A program made the position numbers and the translations under genes. Positions 46,343 through 55,138 of a DNA stretch of 64,000 nucleotides are shown here, in pieces; position 1 is the stretch's first letter, and each line of letters opens with the position of its first letter. The notes under the pieces were generated by a model, which saw only the letters and a program-made list of their open reading frames with translations, made no database searches and had not been told where the DNA came from. Source of the stretch: JAFGTX01 sp942492225 (GTDB lineage Bacteria > Bacillota > Clostridia > Peptostreptococcales > Acidaminobacteraceae); contig CALODS010000004.1 of NCBI GenBank assembly GCA_942492225.1, positions 60,530 to 124,529 on the forward strand, in the 5' to 3' direction.

Positions 46343-46675
46343 ATGCCACATATTAGAATTAGAGGACTGGAAAAAGAAGTTGTAACAGCAATCGGAAAAG
46401 ACTTAGTAAACGAAATGGTGGAGCTAATGAAATGCTCTAAAGAAGCGATCACCTTAGAGTATATAGAGACACTTTATATCGAAGAGGGAATTGAGAACAC
46501 AGGTGTGTTACCAATGGTAGAAATCGGATGGTTTTATAGAGGACCAGAGGTAAAACAAGCAGTGGCAGAAACAGTTACGAAAATTATTAAAACTGAAAAA
46601 GACGTAAAAAAAGTGGCTGTTTATTTCACTGATATGGAGAAGGATAATTATTTTGTCAATGGCATTCATTATTAG
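46343..46675 (+). CDS. DUF1904-like protein
   Basis: This 110-aa protein looks like the DUF1904 family: it starts PHIRIRGLEKEVV, has a middle LEYIETLYI, then LPMVEIGWFYRGPEVKQAVAETVT and a C-terminal YFVNGIHY. The fold should resemble a tautomerase-like beta-alpha-beta unit, but no function is established. The start is the ATG at 46343, with AAAAGGAG about 8 nt upstream; the longer in-frame TTG at 46310 has no site. It follows mogA closely. The family call is from pattern memory. Confidence 0.75.
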   Translation: MPHIRIRGLEKEVVTAIGKDLVNEMVELMKCSKEAITLEYIETLYIEEGIENTGVLPMVEIGWFYRGPEVKQAVAETVTKIIKTEKDVKKVAVYFTDMEKDNYFVNGIHY

Positions 46676-46716
46676 TAGATGAAACATGAAAAACAATATT
46701 TCGTATATTTTTTATA

Positions 46717-46797
46717 AAAACCCCCTTTCGATAGCGTTCAAGAGCCTTAGGAATTACATATTTCTAAAGCATTCTGATGCTAAAAGAAGGGGGTTTT
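46717..46797. terminator. Large structured terminator between convergent units
   Basis: AAAACCCCCTT (46717-46727) and AAGGGGGTTTT (46787-46797) are perfect arms 59 nt apart. Within the loop a second imperfect hairpin forms (about 46744-46770, GCCTTAGGAA with TTTCTAAAGC). T-runs are present on both outer sides, better on the minus strand. Confidence 0.65.
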
Positions 46798-46818
46798 GAA
46801 TTGTTAGAGTACTATATT

Positions 46819-47664
46819 TTAAAGCATAGGTGATTGGAAGTAAACACCTGTAGCATCGTCATGTCGTCTTAAACGCTGACAAGTAGTAAAATCCTCCAAT
46901 TCCTTTTTCCTTAAAGTATGAATAATATCATCTGCGCCATTTGAAGAAACTGTGTCAAATAAATTAGCAAGAGTGTAGTGGTCATATTTATTATAAATGG
47001 CTGAATAGCCATCTGACATTAAAAGAACAGATTCAACGGCCTCTAAGTTAATTTTTTTGTAGATACCGTGGTCAATAGCTGTTGGTTCATGTTCCAAAAT
47101 AGCATAGCCGTCATGTGCGTTCATTTTCATGCGATTCTTTCTTAAAATAATTAACTCTTCTTTTGTGTAACCGTTGAAAACAATTGCTTTATCACGTCCT
47201 TTGGTATGCGCGATTAATTGAATGACTTCGTCATCAAGAGTGGCAATAGAGGTATCCGTTATTACTTCAAAATGACCATCTTTGAATTTTATTGCAATTT
47301 CAATATCTCCAAGAACGTAACATTCTAAAAAAGATTCGCTGATTCTTGATATACCGATGCAGCATGAGGCTCTATCGAGTTTACTTAACTGACTTATTGA
47401 AACAAAATTTGAAAAAGTATTATTTAGTTTAGCAACACCTTCTTTTAATAACGTGTGAATCGTTTTTGTGTCATCACTTAGGTGTGAGTTGAGGTAGGTG
47501 GACCACCAATGAACCACCCAAGCGACATCGTTTGACCAAGGGGTTACATTTGTTTGATTAAGGGGTAGGGCACCATCTATTACCCAAGCAAAATTACTTC
47601 CAAAACCAAAAGCATCTTCGTTGTGTTGCTTATAGGTGTTGGTTATGGCATCGACATGAATCAT
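46819..47664 (-). CDS. PP2C-like protein phosphatase in an importer operon
   Basis: This 281-aa protein has the layout of a PP2C-type metal-dependent phosphatase. The metal-binding motifs are visible in order: NEDAFGFG (Asp), FAWVIDGALPL (the usual DGxGG motif in a shortened form), LLMSDGYSAIYN and HDDATGVYF. There is no membrane or signal segment. It is the last gene of an operon for an ABC importer, and its ATG overlaps the permease stop by one base, with AAGGAGG inside the permease end. It may control a phosphorylated partner or be a metabolite phosphatase acting on the imported compound. The substrate is unknown. Confidence 0.8.
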   Translation of the reverse strand: MIHVDAITNTYKQHNEDAFGFGSNFAWVIDGALPLNQTNVTPWSNDVAWVVHWWSTYLNSHLSDDTKTIHTLLKEGVAKLNNTFSNFVSISQLSKLDRASCCIGISRISESFLECYVLGDIEIAIKFKDGHFEVITDTSIATLDDEVIQLIAHTKGRDKAIVFNGYTKEELIILRKNRMKMNAHDGYAILEHEPTAIDHGIYKKINLEAVESVLLMSDGYSAIYNKYDHYTLANLFDTVSSNGADDIIHTLRKKELEDFTTCQRLRRHDDATGVYFQSPML

Positions 47665-49328
47665 TAATTTTTGCCTCCTTCAGGTAAAACCCAATAGATA
47701 AAACTACTTAGTAGTGTTGATAAAATAACGAGTAAAGCACCATAAGCCATTGCTAGTCCTATATCATATTCAAATATGCTATTCACCATAGCGATAGAAA
47801 TTGGCTTGTTTGAAACGGTATAAAGAAATGCAGACATGGTATATTCACCTATACTTCGAATAAAGACCAACAAAAAACCTGCAATTATTCCAGGTTGTAT
47901 AATAGGAATAATAATGCGTCGCAATGTATTTATTTGGTTAGCACCTAAACTGCGAGATGCCTCTATATAGGTAGTGTTGAGACCGCTTATTGAAACGTTT
48001 AGTGTGCGAACCATTACTGGGATTGCACTAACGAAATAGGCGATTGGTAACAGTATATAAGATCCTACCAAAATTTTGTTAAAAGAAAATATAGAAGGAA
48101 CGTTATAGGCGTTGATTGTATTGATAGCAATGGCACTTGCAGGCATAGTCCATGGTAACATAACAATAAATTCAATAAGTCCCTTGGTCTTATAGCGACT
48201 TTTCGTAATAATTGCTGAACTTGGTAATCCAATTAAAAGCGCCATGAAACTTGCGATAAGTGCCATTAAAATACTATTTTTAAAGGGCGCAAATGTTCTA
48301 GGTTTCATAAAAATTTTAGTGTAATTAACCCATGAAAATTGAGTAGGGAAGATTTCAATCATCCAAGAACCTGGTTTTACAAAAGACCCAACAAGAATCA
48401 TAAGGATAGGCATTATAATAAATAGACATAAAACAAATAGACTGATGGTTTGAAGCCACTGTTGATAGGTTTGTTTGAGTTTTATTGGTCTAAAAATAGC
48501 ACCCCTTACAGAAGAGGTATACTGGTTGCGTTTTTCGTATTGCTTGATGACCCAGAGAAAACTCAAAGAAACGACTGATAGCAGTACAACTTGCATTGCG
48601 GCTATAGACATATAATTATTGGCCTTGGACATAAGTATTTGAACGGTCATAACGCGGTAACTTCCGCCAATAATACTGGGTGCTGAAAAAGAGCCAATGC
48701 CAGTCATGAAAGTAATAATACTTGAAGCGATAAGGGCGGGTTTTAAGAAGGGTAGTAAAATCGTTTTAAAAACAGTCAACTTTGATGCCCCCATACTTCG
48801 TGCAGCCTCTATTACGGATTGGTCAAGGTGTTTTATGCCGATAGATACGTTCAAATAAAAATAGACGTATTGCGTATAAGTATGTATAAAAAGAATTCCC
48901 CCAAGCCCCGTAAAGTGATAAGGGATATCTTCAAGGTGAAATAACAATTTAAGGCCTTGGGTAATGATTCCACTTTCGCCATAGAGTTGGACAAAAGCAA
49001 AAACAATGATTAGACCGGGTAACATAATCGGTAATAGTAAAATTTTATCAACGATCGTCTTGTAAGAAAAGGCGTAATAATGTACCAAAAAAGCTAAAGT
49101 AGTTCCTACGATACCACAAGAAAGCATCGTTAATAAACCTAGTAAAACAGAATTTAAAAGCATTTTTATACCAGAAGGATTGCTCAAAAAATCAGTATAT
49201 AAGGTCAATGTCAGTTGATTGTCATGTTGTAGACTAACTAACAATGTACGTAAAGCAGGGAATAAGATGGTACCAACAAGAATCCATAAAATTATTCCAA
49301 TAAGTAAATTAAATTTTAACTGTCTCAT
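47664..49328 (-). CDS. ABC importer permease, two fused permease halves (FbpB/PhnUV type)
   Basis: This 554-aa membrane protein contains two BinPD-type permease units in one chain, about twelve helices. Each half has its ATPase-contact loop: SVIEAARSMGASKLTVFKTILLPFLKPAL in the first and TYIEASRSLGANQINTLRRIIIPIIQPGI in the second. Fused permeases of this kind belong to iron(III), 2-aminoethylphosphonate or related importers. It is encoded between its ATPase and the PP2C-like phosphatase, all on the minus strand with small gaps. The imported compound is not certain from sequence. Confidence 0.9.
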   Translation of the reverse strand: MRQLKFNLLIGIILWILVGTILFPALRTLLVSLQHDNQLTLTLYTDFLSNPSGIKMLLNSVLLGLLTMLSCGIVGTTLAFLVHYYAFSYKTIVDKILLLPIMLPGLIIVFAFVQLYGESGIITQGLKLLFHLEDIPYHFTGLGGILFIHTYTQYVYFYLNVSIGIKHLDQSVIEAARSMGASKLTVFKTILLPFLKPALIASSIITFMTGIGSFSAPSIIGGSYRVMTVQILMSKANNYMSIAAMQVVLLSVVSLSFLWVIKQYEKRNQYTSSVRGAIFRPIKLKQTYQQWLQTISLFVLCLFIIMPILMILVGSFVKPGSWMIEIFPTQFSWVNYTKIFMKPRTFAPFKNSILMALIASFMALLIGLPSSAIITKSRYKTKGLIEFIVMLPWTMPASAIAINTINAYNVPSIFSFNKILVGSYILLPIAYFVSAIPVMVRTLNVSISGLNTTYIEASRSLGANQINTLRRIIIPIIQPGIIAGFLLVFIRSIGEYTMSAFLYTVSNKPISIAMVNSIFEYDIGLAMAYGALLVILSTLLSSFIYWVLPEGGKN

Positions 49329-49337
49329 TTATGCCTC

Positions 49338-50381
49338 CTAATCTCTTAATAGCTTAACGACTTTAGGATTAATGTAAAGAGAAACATGATCATTTACAGT
49401 CCATAAATTTTTTGTACCAAGAATGTTGAGCTGAGCAACTTTAAATATAATTTCACCAATAGCTACTTCGTATTGGTAAAATAGACCTGTTAATTGACAA
49501 CTGATTATAATGCCTTGAAATATATTGTTACCCTGAGTAGTAATCGGTCGTAAGTCAATATTTTGGGGACGAATACTGATGTATTGACCTTCTTGATCAT
49601 TTTCAAATTCGATGGTGAGGTGATTTGGAACAATAGCCATATTGCCATCTGTTTTTACTGGCCATAAGTTAGTATCACCAATAAAAGCGGCAACAAAGCT
49701 ATTGTTAGGAGAATCGTAAATTTCTTCTGGTGTACCAATTTGTTGACATTGACCTTTATTAAACACTGCAATTCTATCAGATAAAGCCAACGCTTCAGTT
49801 TGATCATGGGTTACAAATATAGTTGTGATGCCTAATTTTTTTATGATAGATTTCATTTCTTGACGCATGGAAACACGTAATTTTGCATCTAAATTTGACA
49901 GCGGTTCATCAAGCAAAAGAACCTTTGGTTCCATTGCAAGGGAACGTGCCAATGCAACACGTTGTTGTTCACCACCTGATAGTTGAGAAATCGTTCGTTG
50001 TTCGTATCCTTGAAGTTTGACCATATCCAAATAGTAGGTAACTTTTTCATTAATTAAAGTTGAACTCATTTTTTGAATTTTTAAGCTATATGCAACATTT
50101 TCATATACGTTCATAAAGGGAAAGAGTGCATAGTTTTGAAAAACAAGTCCAACTTTTCTCTCTTCTGGTAGCATATCATTAACCCGATGACCGCCCAGTT
50201 CAATGACACCTATATCTGGATCTAAAAATCCAGCAATCATCCTCAGTATAGTCGTTTTGCCACAACCCGAAGGACCCAAAAACGTAAAAAATTCACCTTT
50301 GTTAATGGTGATGTTAATGGCCAAGCATGCATCAATTGCCCCAAATGATTTATGAATATTTGTTAGCTTTACATTACTCAT
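49338..50381 (-). CDS. ABC importer ATPase (FbpC/PotA type)
   Basis: This 347-aa ATPase has Walker A GPSGCGKTTILRMIAGF, Q-loop VFQNYALFPFMNV, signature LSGGEQQRVALARSLAMEP, Walker B VLLLDEPLSNLDAKLR and H-loop VTHDQTEALALSDRI, then a C-terminal TOBE-like domain (about 240-347). It energises the fused permease encoded 9 nt downstream. A strong hairpin without T-run separates it from the binding-protein gene upstream, probably lowering its level relative to that protein. Confidence 0.93.
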   Translation of the reverse strand: MSNVKLTNIHKSFGAIDACLAINITINKGEFFTFLGPSGCGKTTILRMIAGFLDPDIGVIELGGHRVNDMLPEERKVGLVFQNYALFPFMNVYENVAYSLKIQKMSSTLINEKVTYYLDMVKLQGYEQRTISQLSGGEQQRVALARSLAMEPKVLLLDEPLSNLDAKLRVSMRQEMKSIIKKLGITTIFVTHDQTEALALSDRIAVFNKGQCQQIGTPEEIYDSPNNSFVAAFIGDTNLWPVKTDGNMAIVPNHLTIEFENDQEGQYISIRPQNIDLRPITTQGNNIFQGIIISCQLTGLFYQYEVAIGEIIFKVAQLNILGTKNLWTVNDHVSLYINPKVVKLLRD

Positions 50382-50413
50382 TATATATACTCCTAGTTAA
50401 ATTATAGAATAAA

Positions 50414-50440
50414 TGGCGTAAGAAGAATATTCTTACGCCA
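50414..50440 (-). promoter_or_regulatory. Intercistronic hairpin after the binding-protein gene
   Basis: TGGCGTAAGAA (50414-50424) and TTCTTACGCCA (50430-50440) are perfect 11-bp arms with a 5-nt loop. No long T-run follows on the minus strand, so it looks like a stability or partial-termination element. Confidence 0.7.
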
Positions 50441-50461
50441 TAAAAATGCTATTGTATTATC

Positions 50462-51565
50462 TTATAAGTCTTTTTGTGTATCTTTAATCTCGCTATCCCA
50501 TTGTTGCATCCATTCAGATTGTGTTTGAGCAAGTTTGCCCCAATCAACATCCATAATGTTTAACTGAATTTCACCCATCCATGCAGGTGCATTTTTAATT
50601 GCTTCTGGATGCGTTGGCATACGATTAAATTCATTGGCGTATAAGGTTTGAATTTTTTCTCCACCAGCAAAATCAATAAATGCTTTTGCTGCATTTGGAT
50701 GTTTCGCGTTTTTAATAAGACCGATACAGTCTGTGATCACTGGAGAACCACTTGTAGCATTAACAATTTCTAATGGCATTTCATTGTTTTCGCGATTGTC
50801 AATTACAGAACTTAGTGTTGCAAAACTGATTCCAGCTTCTTTTCTACCAATTGCTTGGAATTGAAGAGAACCACTACCGAAATATTGTTTTGTATTAGCT
50901 TCTACAGCCGTTAAGTAGTCCCATCCAGCTTGTAGGTCACCTTGTTTTTCATATTGTTGCAATAAAGCAGAATATGTAGCTCGTGCTGAAGATGATAATG
51001 CATTTCTAAAAACAAATTGATTTCTATATTTTTCATCTGCTAAGTCGCTCCAATCTTTTGGCGCATCTTCTGGTGCGATGACTTCAGTGTTATAGAACAT
51101 AACAACTGGTGTTTGAATAGTTCCAAAAAAATAATTTTCTTCATCTTTAAATAATGGATTGATTTGATCAGCCCAACTTGGCGCATATGCTTCAAATAAA
51201 TTTTCTTCTTTTAATTCAAGAAATACTGAAGATGCAGCGCCAAACATAACGTCTGATTGTGGATTTTCACCTTCTGCTCTAACACGATCAGCAAGTTCAC
51301 CTTTTAAGTTGATGAATTCAACTTTTACACCTGTTTCTTTTTCAAATTCTGTAGCAAGTACTTCAAGCATATCTTCACTATGCGTTGAATAAACAACAAC
51401 CTTATCCTCTAATGTAATTGTTTCTTCTGTAGCGGGTGTTTCTGTAGCAGTATTTTCTTCAACAACCGCTGGTGTTTCACTAGCTGGTACCTCTGTAGTG
51501 GTTTTACAGCCACCGATAGTGATAAGTGCAATCACTAACACTACTAAACTTAAAATTTTTTTCAT
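50462..51565 (-). CDS. Extracellular solute-binding lipoprotein (iron(III)/2-aminoethylphosphonate type)
   Basis: This 367-aa protein has a lipoprotein signal peptide (lipobox IGGC), a Thr/Glu/Pro-rich linker (about 22-50), and a type 2 binding fold of the FbpA/PhnS class: KVVVYSTHSEDMLEVLATEFEKETGVKVEFI, QSDVMFGAASSVF, TPVVMFYNTEVI and SGSPVITDCIGLIKNAKHPNAAKAF. The paired tyrosines typical of iron-binding FbpA near the C-terminus are not obvious, so a phosphonate or organophosphate ligand is at least as likely as iron. It is the first gene of the importer operon. GAGGAG precedes the ATG. Confidence 0.85.
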   Translation of the reverse strand: MKKILSLVVLVIALITIGGCKTTTEVPASETPAVVEENTATETPATEETITLEDKVVVYSTHSEDMLEVLATEFEKETGVKVEFINLKGELADRVRAEGENPQSDVMFGAASSVFLELKEENLFEAYAPSWADQINPLFKDEENYFFGTIQTPVVMFYNTEVIAPEDAPKDWSDLADEKYRNQFVFRNALSSSARATYSALLQQYEKQGDLQAGWDYLTAVEANTKQYFGSGSLQFQAIGRKEAGISFATLSSVIDNRENNEMPLEIVNATSGSPVITDCIGLIKNAKHPNAAKAFIDFAGGEKIQTLYANEFNRMPTHPEAIKNAPAWMGEIQLNIMDVDWGKLAQTQSEWMQQWDSEIKDTQKDL

Positions 51566-51642
51566 AAGTTACGCTCCTCTTTTTTTATCTTTTAAAATGT
51601 TAGCATACAAAAAAACTATATACCATATCTATTAATTAATTG

Positions 51643-51663
51643 TATAGTGTGCGCGCAACTATA
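51643..51663 (-). promoter_or_regulatory. GCGCGC-centred dyad upstream of the importer operon
   Basis: TATAGT (51643-51648) and ACTATA (51658-51663) flank a TGCGCGCA core (51650-51657), about 80 bp before the binding-protein ATG. A GC-only core is striking in this AT-rich spacer. It may be an operator; the regulator is unknown. An ATAGTTT/AAACTAT hairpin at 51682-51699 may end the preceding response-regulator transcript. Confidence 0.45.
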
Positions 51664-51705
51664 GAAAATACCTATACAAGAATAGTTTAAAAAAACTATC
51701 ATATT

Positions 51706-52398
51706 CTATTTCTTAAATTTATATCCAACACCCCATACCGTTTGAATATACTGGGGATTTGAGGGATCAAATTCAATTTTTTCTCTTAATTTCCGAATAT
51801 GGACAGTAATCGTTGGAATATCACGTTCAGAATTAAATCCCCATACCTTTTCAAAAATTTCATCTTTAGTAAACACTTTATTCGGTGTTGAGATAAGTAG
51901 GAGGAGTAGATCATATTCTTTGGCAGTTAAATCTATTTCATGGTCATTAACAAAAACCTGACGCATATTGATGTTTATGATGATATTACGTGCTTCAATA
52001 ATACTATTTGAATCATCATCATTAGAAGTTTTAAGGAGTTCGTATCTAGAAATATGCGCTTTTACACGAGCTACCAATTCATTAGGACTAAAGGGTTTTG
52101 TGATGTAGTCATCAATACCTAGGCCAAGTCCTCTTATTTTATCAATTTCTTCGGTTTTTGCAGTGACCATAATGATGGGCATATCCTTTTGTTTTCTTAG
52201 TTCTCTTGAAATATTGAATCCATCCATATTAGGTAACATAACATCTAAAATGACTAGGTCATAGTCTGTTTTGACGGCTTCTTGATAACCCAAAAGGCCG
52301 TCATTTAATACAGTTACTTCAAATCCAGATATCTCAAGATAATCACGTTCAACTTCACCGATGGAGATATCATCTTCAACAATTAGTATTTTCTTCAT
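51706..52398 (-). CDS. OmpR-family response regulator
   Basis: This 230-aa protein has a receiver domain (1-120) with the acidic pair VEDD, phospho-acceptor Asp52 in VILDVMLPNMDG, Thr in VTAKTEE and Lys in YITKPFS. A winged-helix DNA-binding domain follows (about 135-228), with LTAKEYDLLLLLISTPNKVFTKDEIFEKVWG and TVHIRKLREKI. Its start overlaps the kinase stop by 4 nt. It is the last gene of an RND efflux operon, and the most likely regulator of the TTCTAAAG repeats in that operon's promoter region. Confidence 0.95.
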   Translation of the reverse strand: MKKILIVEDDISIGEVERDYLEISGFEVTVLNDGLLGYQEAVKTDYDLVILDVMLPNMDGFNISRELRKQKDMPIIMVTAKTEEIDKIRGLGLGIDDYITKPFSPNELVARVKAHISRYELLKTSNDDDSNSIIEARNIIININMRQVFVNDHEIDLTAKEYDLLLLLISTPNKVFTKDEIFEKVWGFNSERDIPTITVHIRKLREKIEFDPSNPQYIQTVWGVGYKFKK

Positions 52399-53978
52399 GC
52401 TGTCACCTCACACTTCAATCGTATTTTTATAGCAAGTCCACCCAATTCACTTTTCATAGCAGTTATAATGCCACCATGATGTTCAATTATTGATTTTGCA
52501 ATAGAGAGACCAAGTCCGCTTCCTGAAATGGTTTGATTCCTTGCAGGATCGACACGGTAGTACTGCTGAAATAATTTATCGTATTGGTCATCTCCTACGC
52601 CGACACCGTTGTCTGAAATGGTTAATTCAAGGAAATTTCCAACAGGAGATTTTTCTTCTTCAAGTTTAAACTCGATAATAAGCGGTCGTACCTCTGCATA
52701 TTTGACAGAGTTGAAAGTTATATTATTGAGCACGCGCTTAAATTTAATTGGATCAAATTCAATGATGGGTGTATTTACATTTGTAAAGACTTTTAATTCA
52801 ACACGATCGGCTATAACATCATAATGAAGTTCTTCAATAGCATCTTCTAAAAAGTGTTGAAAATTTATGTGATGCATTACGTAGTTGCCAGTCCCAAGTT
52901 CTAGCTCGTTAAATACTTTTAGTTCATCAAGCATGGCATCCATTTCATTGCTCTTTTTCATGATATTATTAATATATTTATCCATTTTTTCAGGTGTGTT
53001 CACAATACCATCATTGATTGCTTGGGCGTGAATTTTAATGGATGTTAAAGGTGTCTTCATATCATGAGATAAATTCGCTATGAATTCAGATCTCATAGAT
53101 TCTATTCTATCTTGGTATTGCTTGCCATGATCTAGTTCTATTATCATTTCGTTAAGAGAATTTGATAGAGTGGCAAGGGGTGAGCCTTTTAAAGCATCCA
53201 AGGAGGTAATGCGGTAATCGTAATTACTGTTCTTAACTTCATCAGTGGCAGTCATCATATCAGAAATTGGTTGAGTAAATTTCTTAGCCATCGCAAAGGC
53301 CATCGCTGTATGAATTAGAAACATCATGCCAAGTACATAGAGTAGATTTCGACCGATTGTAGAGGCTATTTTACCAGGTATATTGGTATATTTTCGTAAA
53401 TAGAATAAACTACCTTCCTCGCCATCTTCAAAGTAAAAATCTTGCTGACGTGCAATGACATATCCTGTAGCATGAAAAAGCGTTTCATTGTTTGTCTCTC
53501 GACCAGGTTGGAACTTTGGAAGAATATTTTTTGGCAATTGATCAAAAGATGCCAGCTCATTTTCTGTGAGTTGTGTACCAAAATTTTCGTTGATAACGAT
53601 ATTATTTCTTTTGCGAACCAGTAAGAGTATATTTTCAAATTGGTCACGACCAGATGTTGACGTTGAATTCTCATAGTCAATGTTATCGACTAAATGCTGA
53701 ATCTCTTCTATGTTCGGGTCAGAAATAGCCATATTTTCAAGACGTTTAAAAAGATATTCAAATTCATTTAATTCTTTTAACTGATAAATTTGTTTATTGA
53801 AGTAATCAGGACTGGTAATGGCTTTAAAGGCATTTGTTCCATAGGTCATGACATTAAAAGCGATAATGAGGATAATAGGAATAATAATTGAGAATGACCA
53901 TGACAAAAACATGCCTGTTCGCAGCCTTCGTATTTCTTCACTTGGTCCTAAAAACTTACATCTTGAAAATAGCCTCAT
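52395..53978 (-). CDS. Sensor histidine kinase of the RND operon
   Basis: This 527-aa kinase has an N-terminal helix (about 22-45), an extracellular sensor domain (about 50-205), a second helix (about 208-232), a HAMP domain (QPISDMMTATDEVKNSNYDYRI), a HisKA helix with the phosphorylated His305 in ANLSHDMKTPLTS, and an ATPase domain with NNITFNSVKY, DNGVGVG and GSGLGLSIAKSI. It partners the OmpR-type regulator overlapping its end. The sensed signal is unknown, but the genes upstream encode an efflux pump, so membrane stress or pump substrate is likely. Confidence 0.95.
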   Translation of the reverse strand: MRLFSRCKFLGPSEEIRRLRTGMFLSWSFSIIIPIILIIAFNVMTYGTNAFKAITSPDYFNKQIYQLKELNEFEYLFKRLENMAISDPNIEEIQHLVDNIDYENSTSTSGRDQFENILLLVRKRNNIVINENFGTQLTENELASFDQLPKNILPKFQPGRETNNETLFHATGYVIARQQDFYFEDGEEGSLFYLRKYTNIPGKIASTIGRNLLYVLGMMFLIHTAMAFAMAKKFTQPISDMMTATDEVKNSNYDYRITSLDALKGSPLATLSNSLNEMIIELDHGKQYQDRIESMRSEFIANLSHDMKTPLTSIKIHAQAINDGIVNTPEKMDKYINNIMKKSNEMDAMLDELKVFNELELGTGNYVMHHINFQHFLEDAIEELHYDVIADRVELKVFTNVNTPIIEFDPIKFKRVLNNITFNSVKYAEVRPLIIEFKLEEEKSPVGNFLELTISDNGVGVGDDQYDKLFQQYYRVDPARNQTISGSGLGLSIAKSIIEHHGGIITAMKSELGGLAIKIRLKCEVTA

Positions 53979-54005
53979 TTTTCTCTCCTAACGGTTGTGA
54001 TATTT

Positions 54006-55127
54006 CTATTTTACCATGACTTTGATGCCATCTCTTATAAATTCTTTTCCTTCAACAATAATAGTATCACCAACAAGTAAATCGCCTTCAACTTCAATCA
54101 TTTTATTGCTACGAATCCCTGTACTAACAGGTGTTTTAACTGCAATACCATCTACTGATTTAAAGATATAACTTGTATTCTCCTCACGCATAATTGCTTC
54201 TATTGGAAGTAATAGAACGTCTTCTTCATGAGCAATTTCAATGATTAATTCTGCATACATGCCAGAATAAATTGTTTCATCAGTTTCAGTAAACATGATT
54301 TCGACTGGGTAGGAACCTTTTTCTGCAGCATAGGAGATAGACGTCAACTCACCTTTAAAATGTTTATTTAGTGTATTAACATAAATATCAACGGGTTGTC
54401 CAACAGCGACTTGTGAAATGTATTTTGAAGCAACCGTTGCATCAATTTTCAATGAATCATCGACAATGATGGTAAATCCATTTTGAGAGGAAGCAAACAT
54501 ACCTTTTTCGATATTTTTTGATGTAATAAGGCCATCTACGGGACTTTTTACAGCATAGAAATCGGATTGGTCGTTTAATCCAGAAACGGTTGCTGTATAA
54601 TTTAAACTGGCACTTTGATAACTGGCTTGTGCATTTTTGTAACCTAGCGCTGCTTGGTCAAGCTGATCTGAAGAAACAGCACCTGATTCAAACAATAGTT
54701 TGGTGTCATTATAAGTCTTTGTTGATTGATCATATGAAATTTTAGCCAAATCCATTTGATTTTTAAGACTTTGTACTTTTGACGTTTTATCAGAGTTAAA
54801 GGTATCGTCTTTTAAAGTAAAAAGTATATCGTCTTTTTTTACCGTATCGCCAATGTTAAAATATACCTTTTCTACTTCACCGGCTACTTTTGAATTGACG
54901 GTGTAAGTTGCAGATGGTTGAATTGAACCAATGGCAAAGATTGTATCTTCCAGTTGACCAGCCCCAAGTGTGATTGCCGAAACAGGAATACTAGCATCGC
55001 CTGATAGATTACTTTTAGCATTAGCATCAGCTGTAACGCGATTTGTATTTATTAGTAATGTGCCAGCTGTCATTAATACAATTAAGACAGCTGCTAAAGT
55101 CATATATAATTTTTTATTCTTTTTCAT
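54006..55127 (-). CDS. RND efflux adaptor protein
   Basis: This 373-aa membrane fusion protein has an N-terminal anchor helix (about 8-28), then a lipoyl-like half VAGEVEKVYFNIGDTVKKDDILFTL, a coiled hairpin (about 110-180), the second half SPVDGLITSKNIEKGMFA, a beta-barrel and a C-terminal domain. Unlike the other two adaptors in the window it has no lipobox, so it is held by an uncleaved helix. The ATG at 55127 has AGGAG about 8 nt upstream; an in-frame GTG at 55136 overlaps that site and is rejected as the start. It lies between the pump and the kinase genes. Confidence 0.92.
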   Translation of the reverse strand: MKKNKKLYMTLAAVLIVLMTAGTLLINTNRVTADANAKSNLSGDASIPVSAITLGAGQLEDTIFAIGSIQPSATYTVNSKVAGEVEKVYFNIGDTVKKDDILFTLKDDTFNSDKTSKVQSLKNQMDLAKISYDQSTKTYNDTKLLFESGAVSSDQLDQAALGYKNAQASYQSASLNYTATVSGLNDQSDFYAVKSPVDGLITSKNIEKGMFASSQNGFTIIVDDSLKIDATVASKYISQVAVGQPVDIYVNTLNKHFKGELTSISYAAEKGSYPVEIMFTETDETIYSGMYAELIIEIAHEEDVLLLPIEAIMREENTSYIFKSVDGIAVKTPVSTGIRSNKMIEVEGDLLVGDTIIVEGKEFIRDGIKVMVK

Positions 55128-55138
55128 AATAGTCACTC

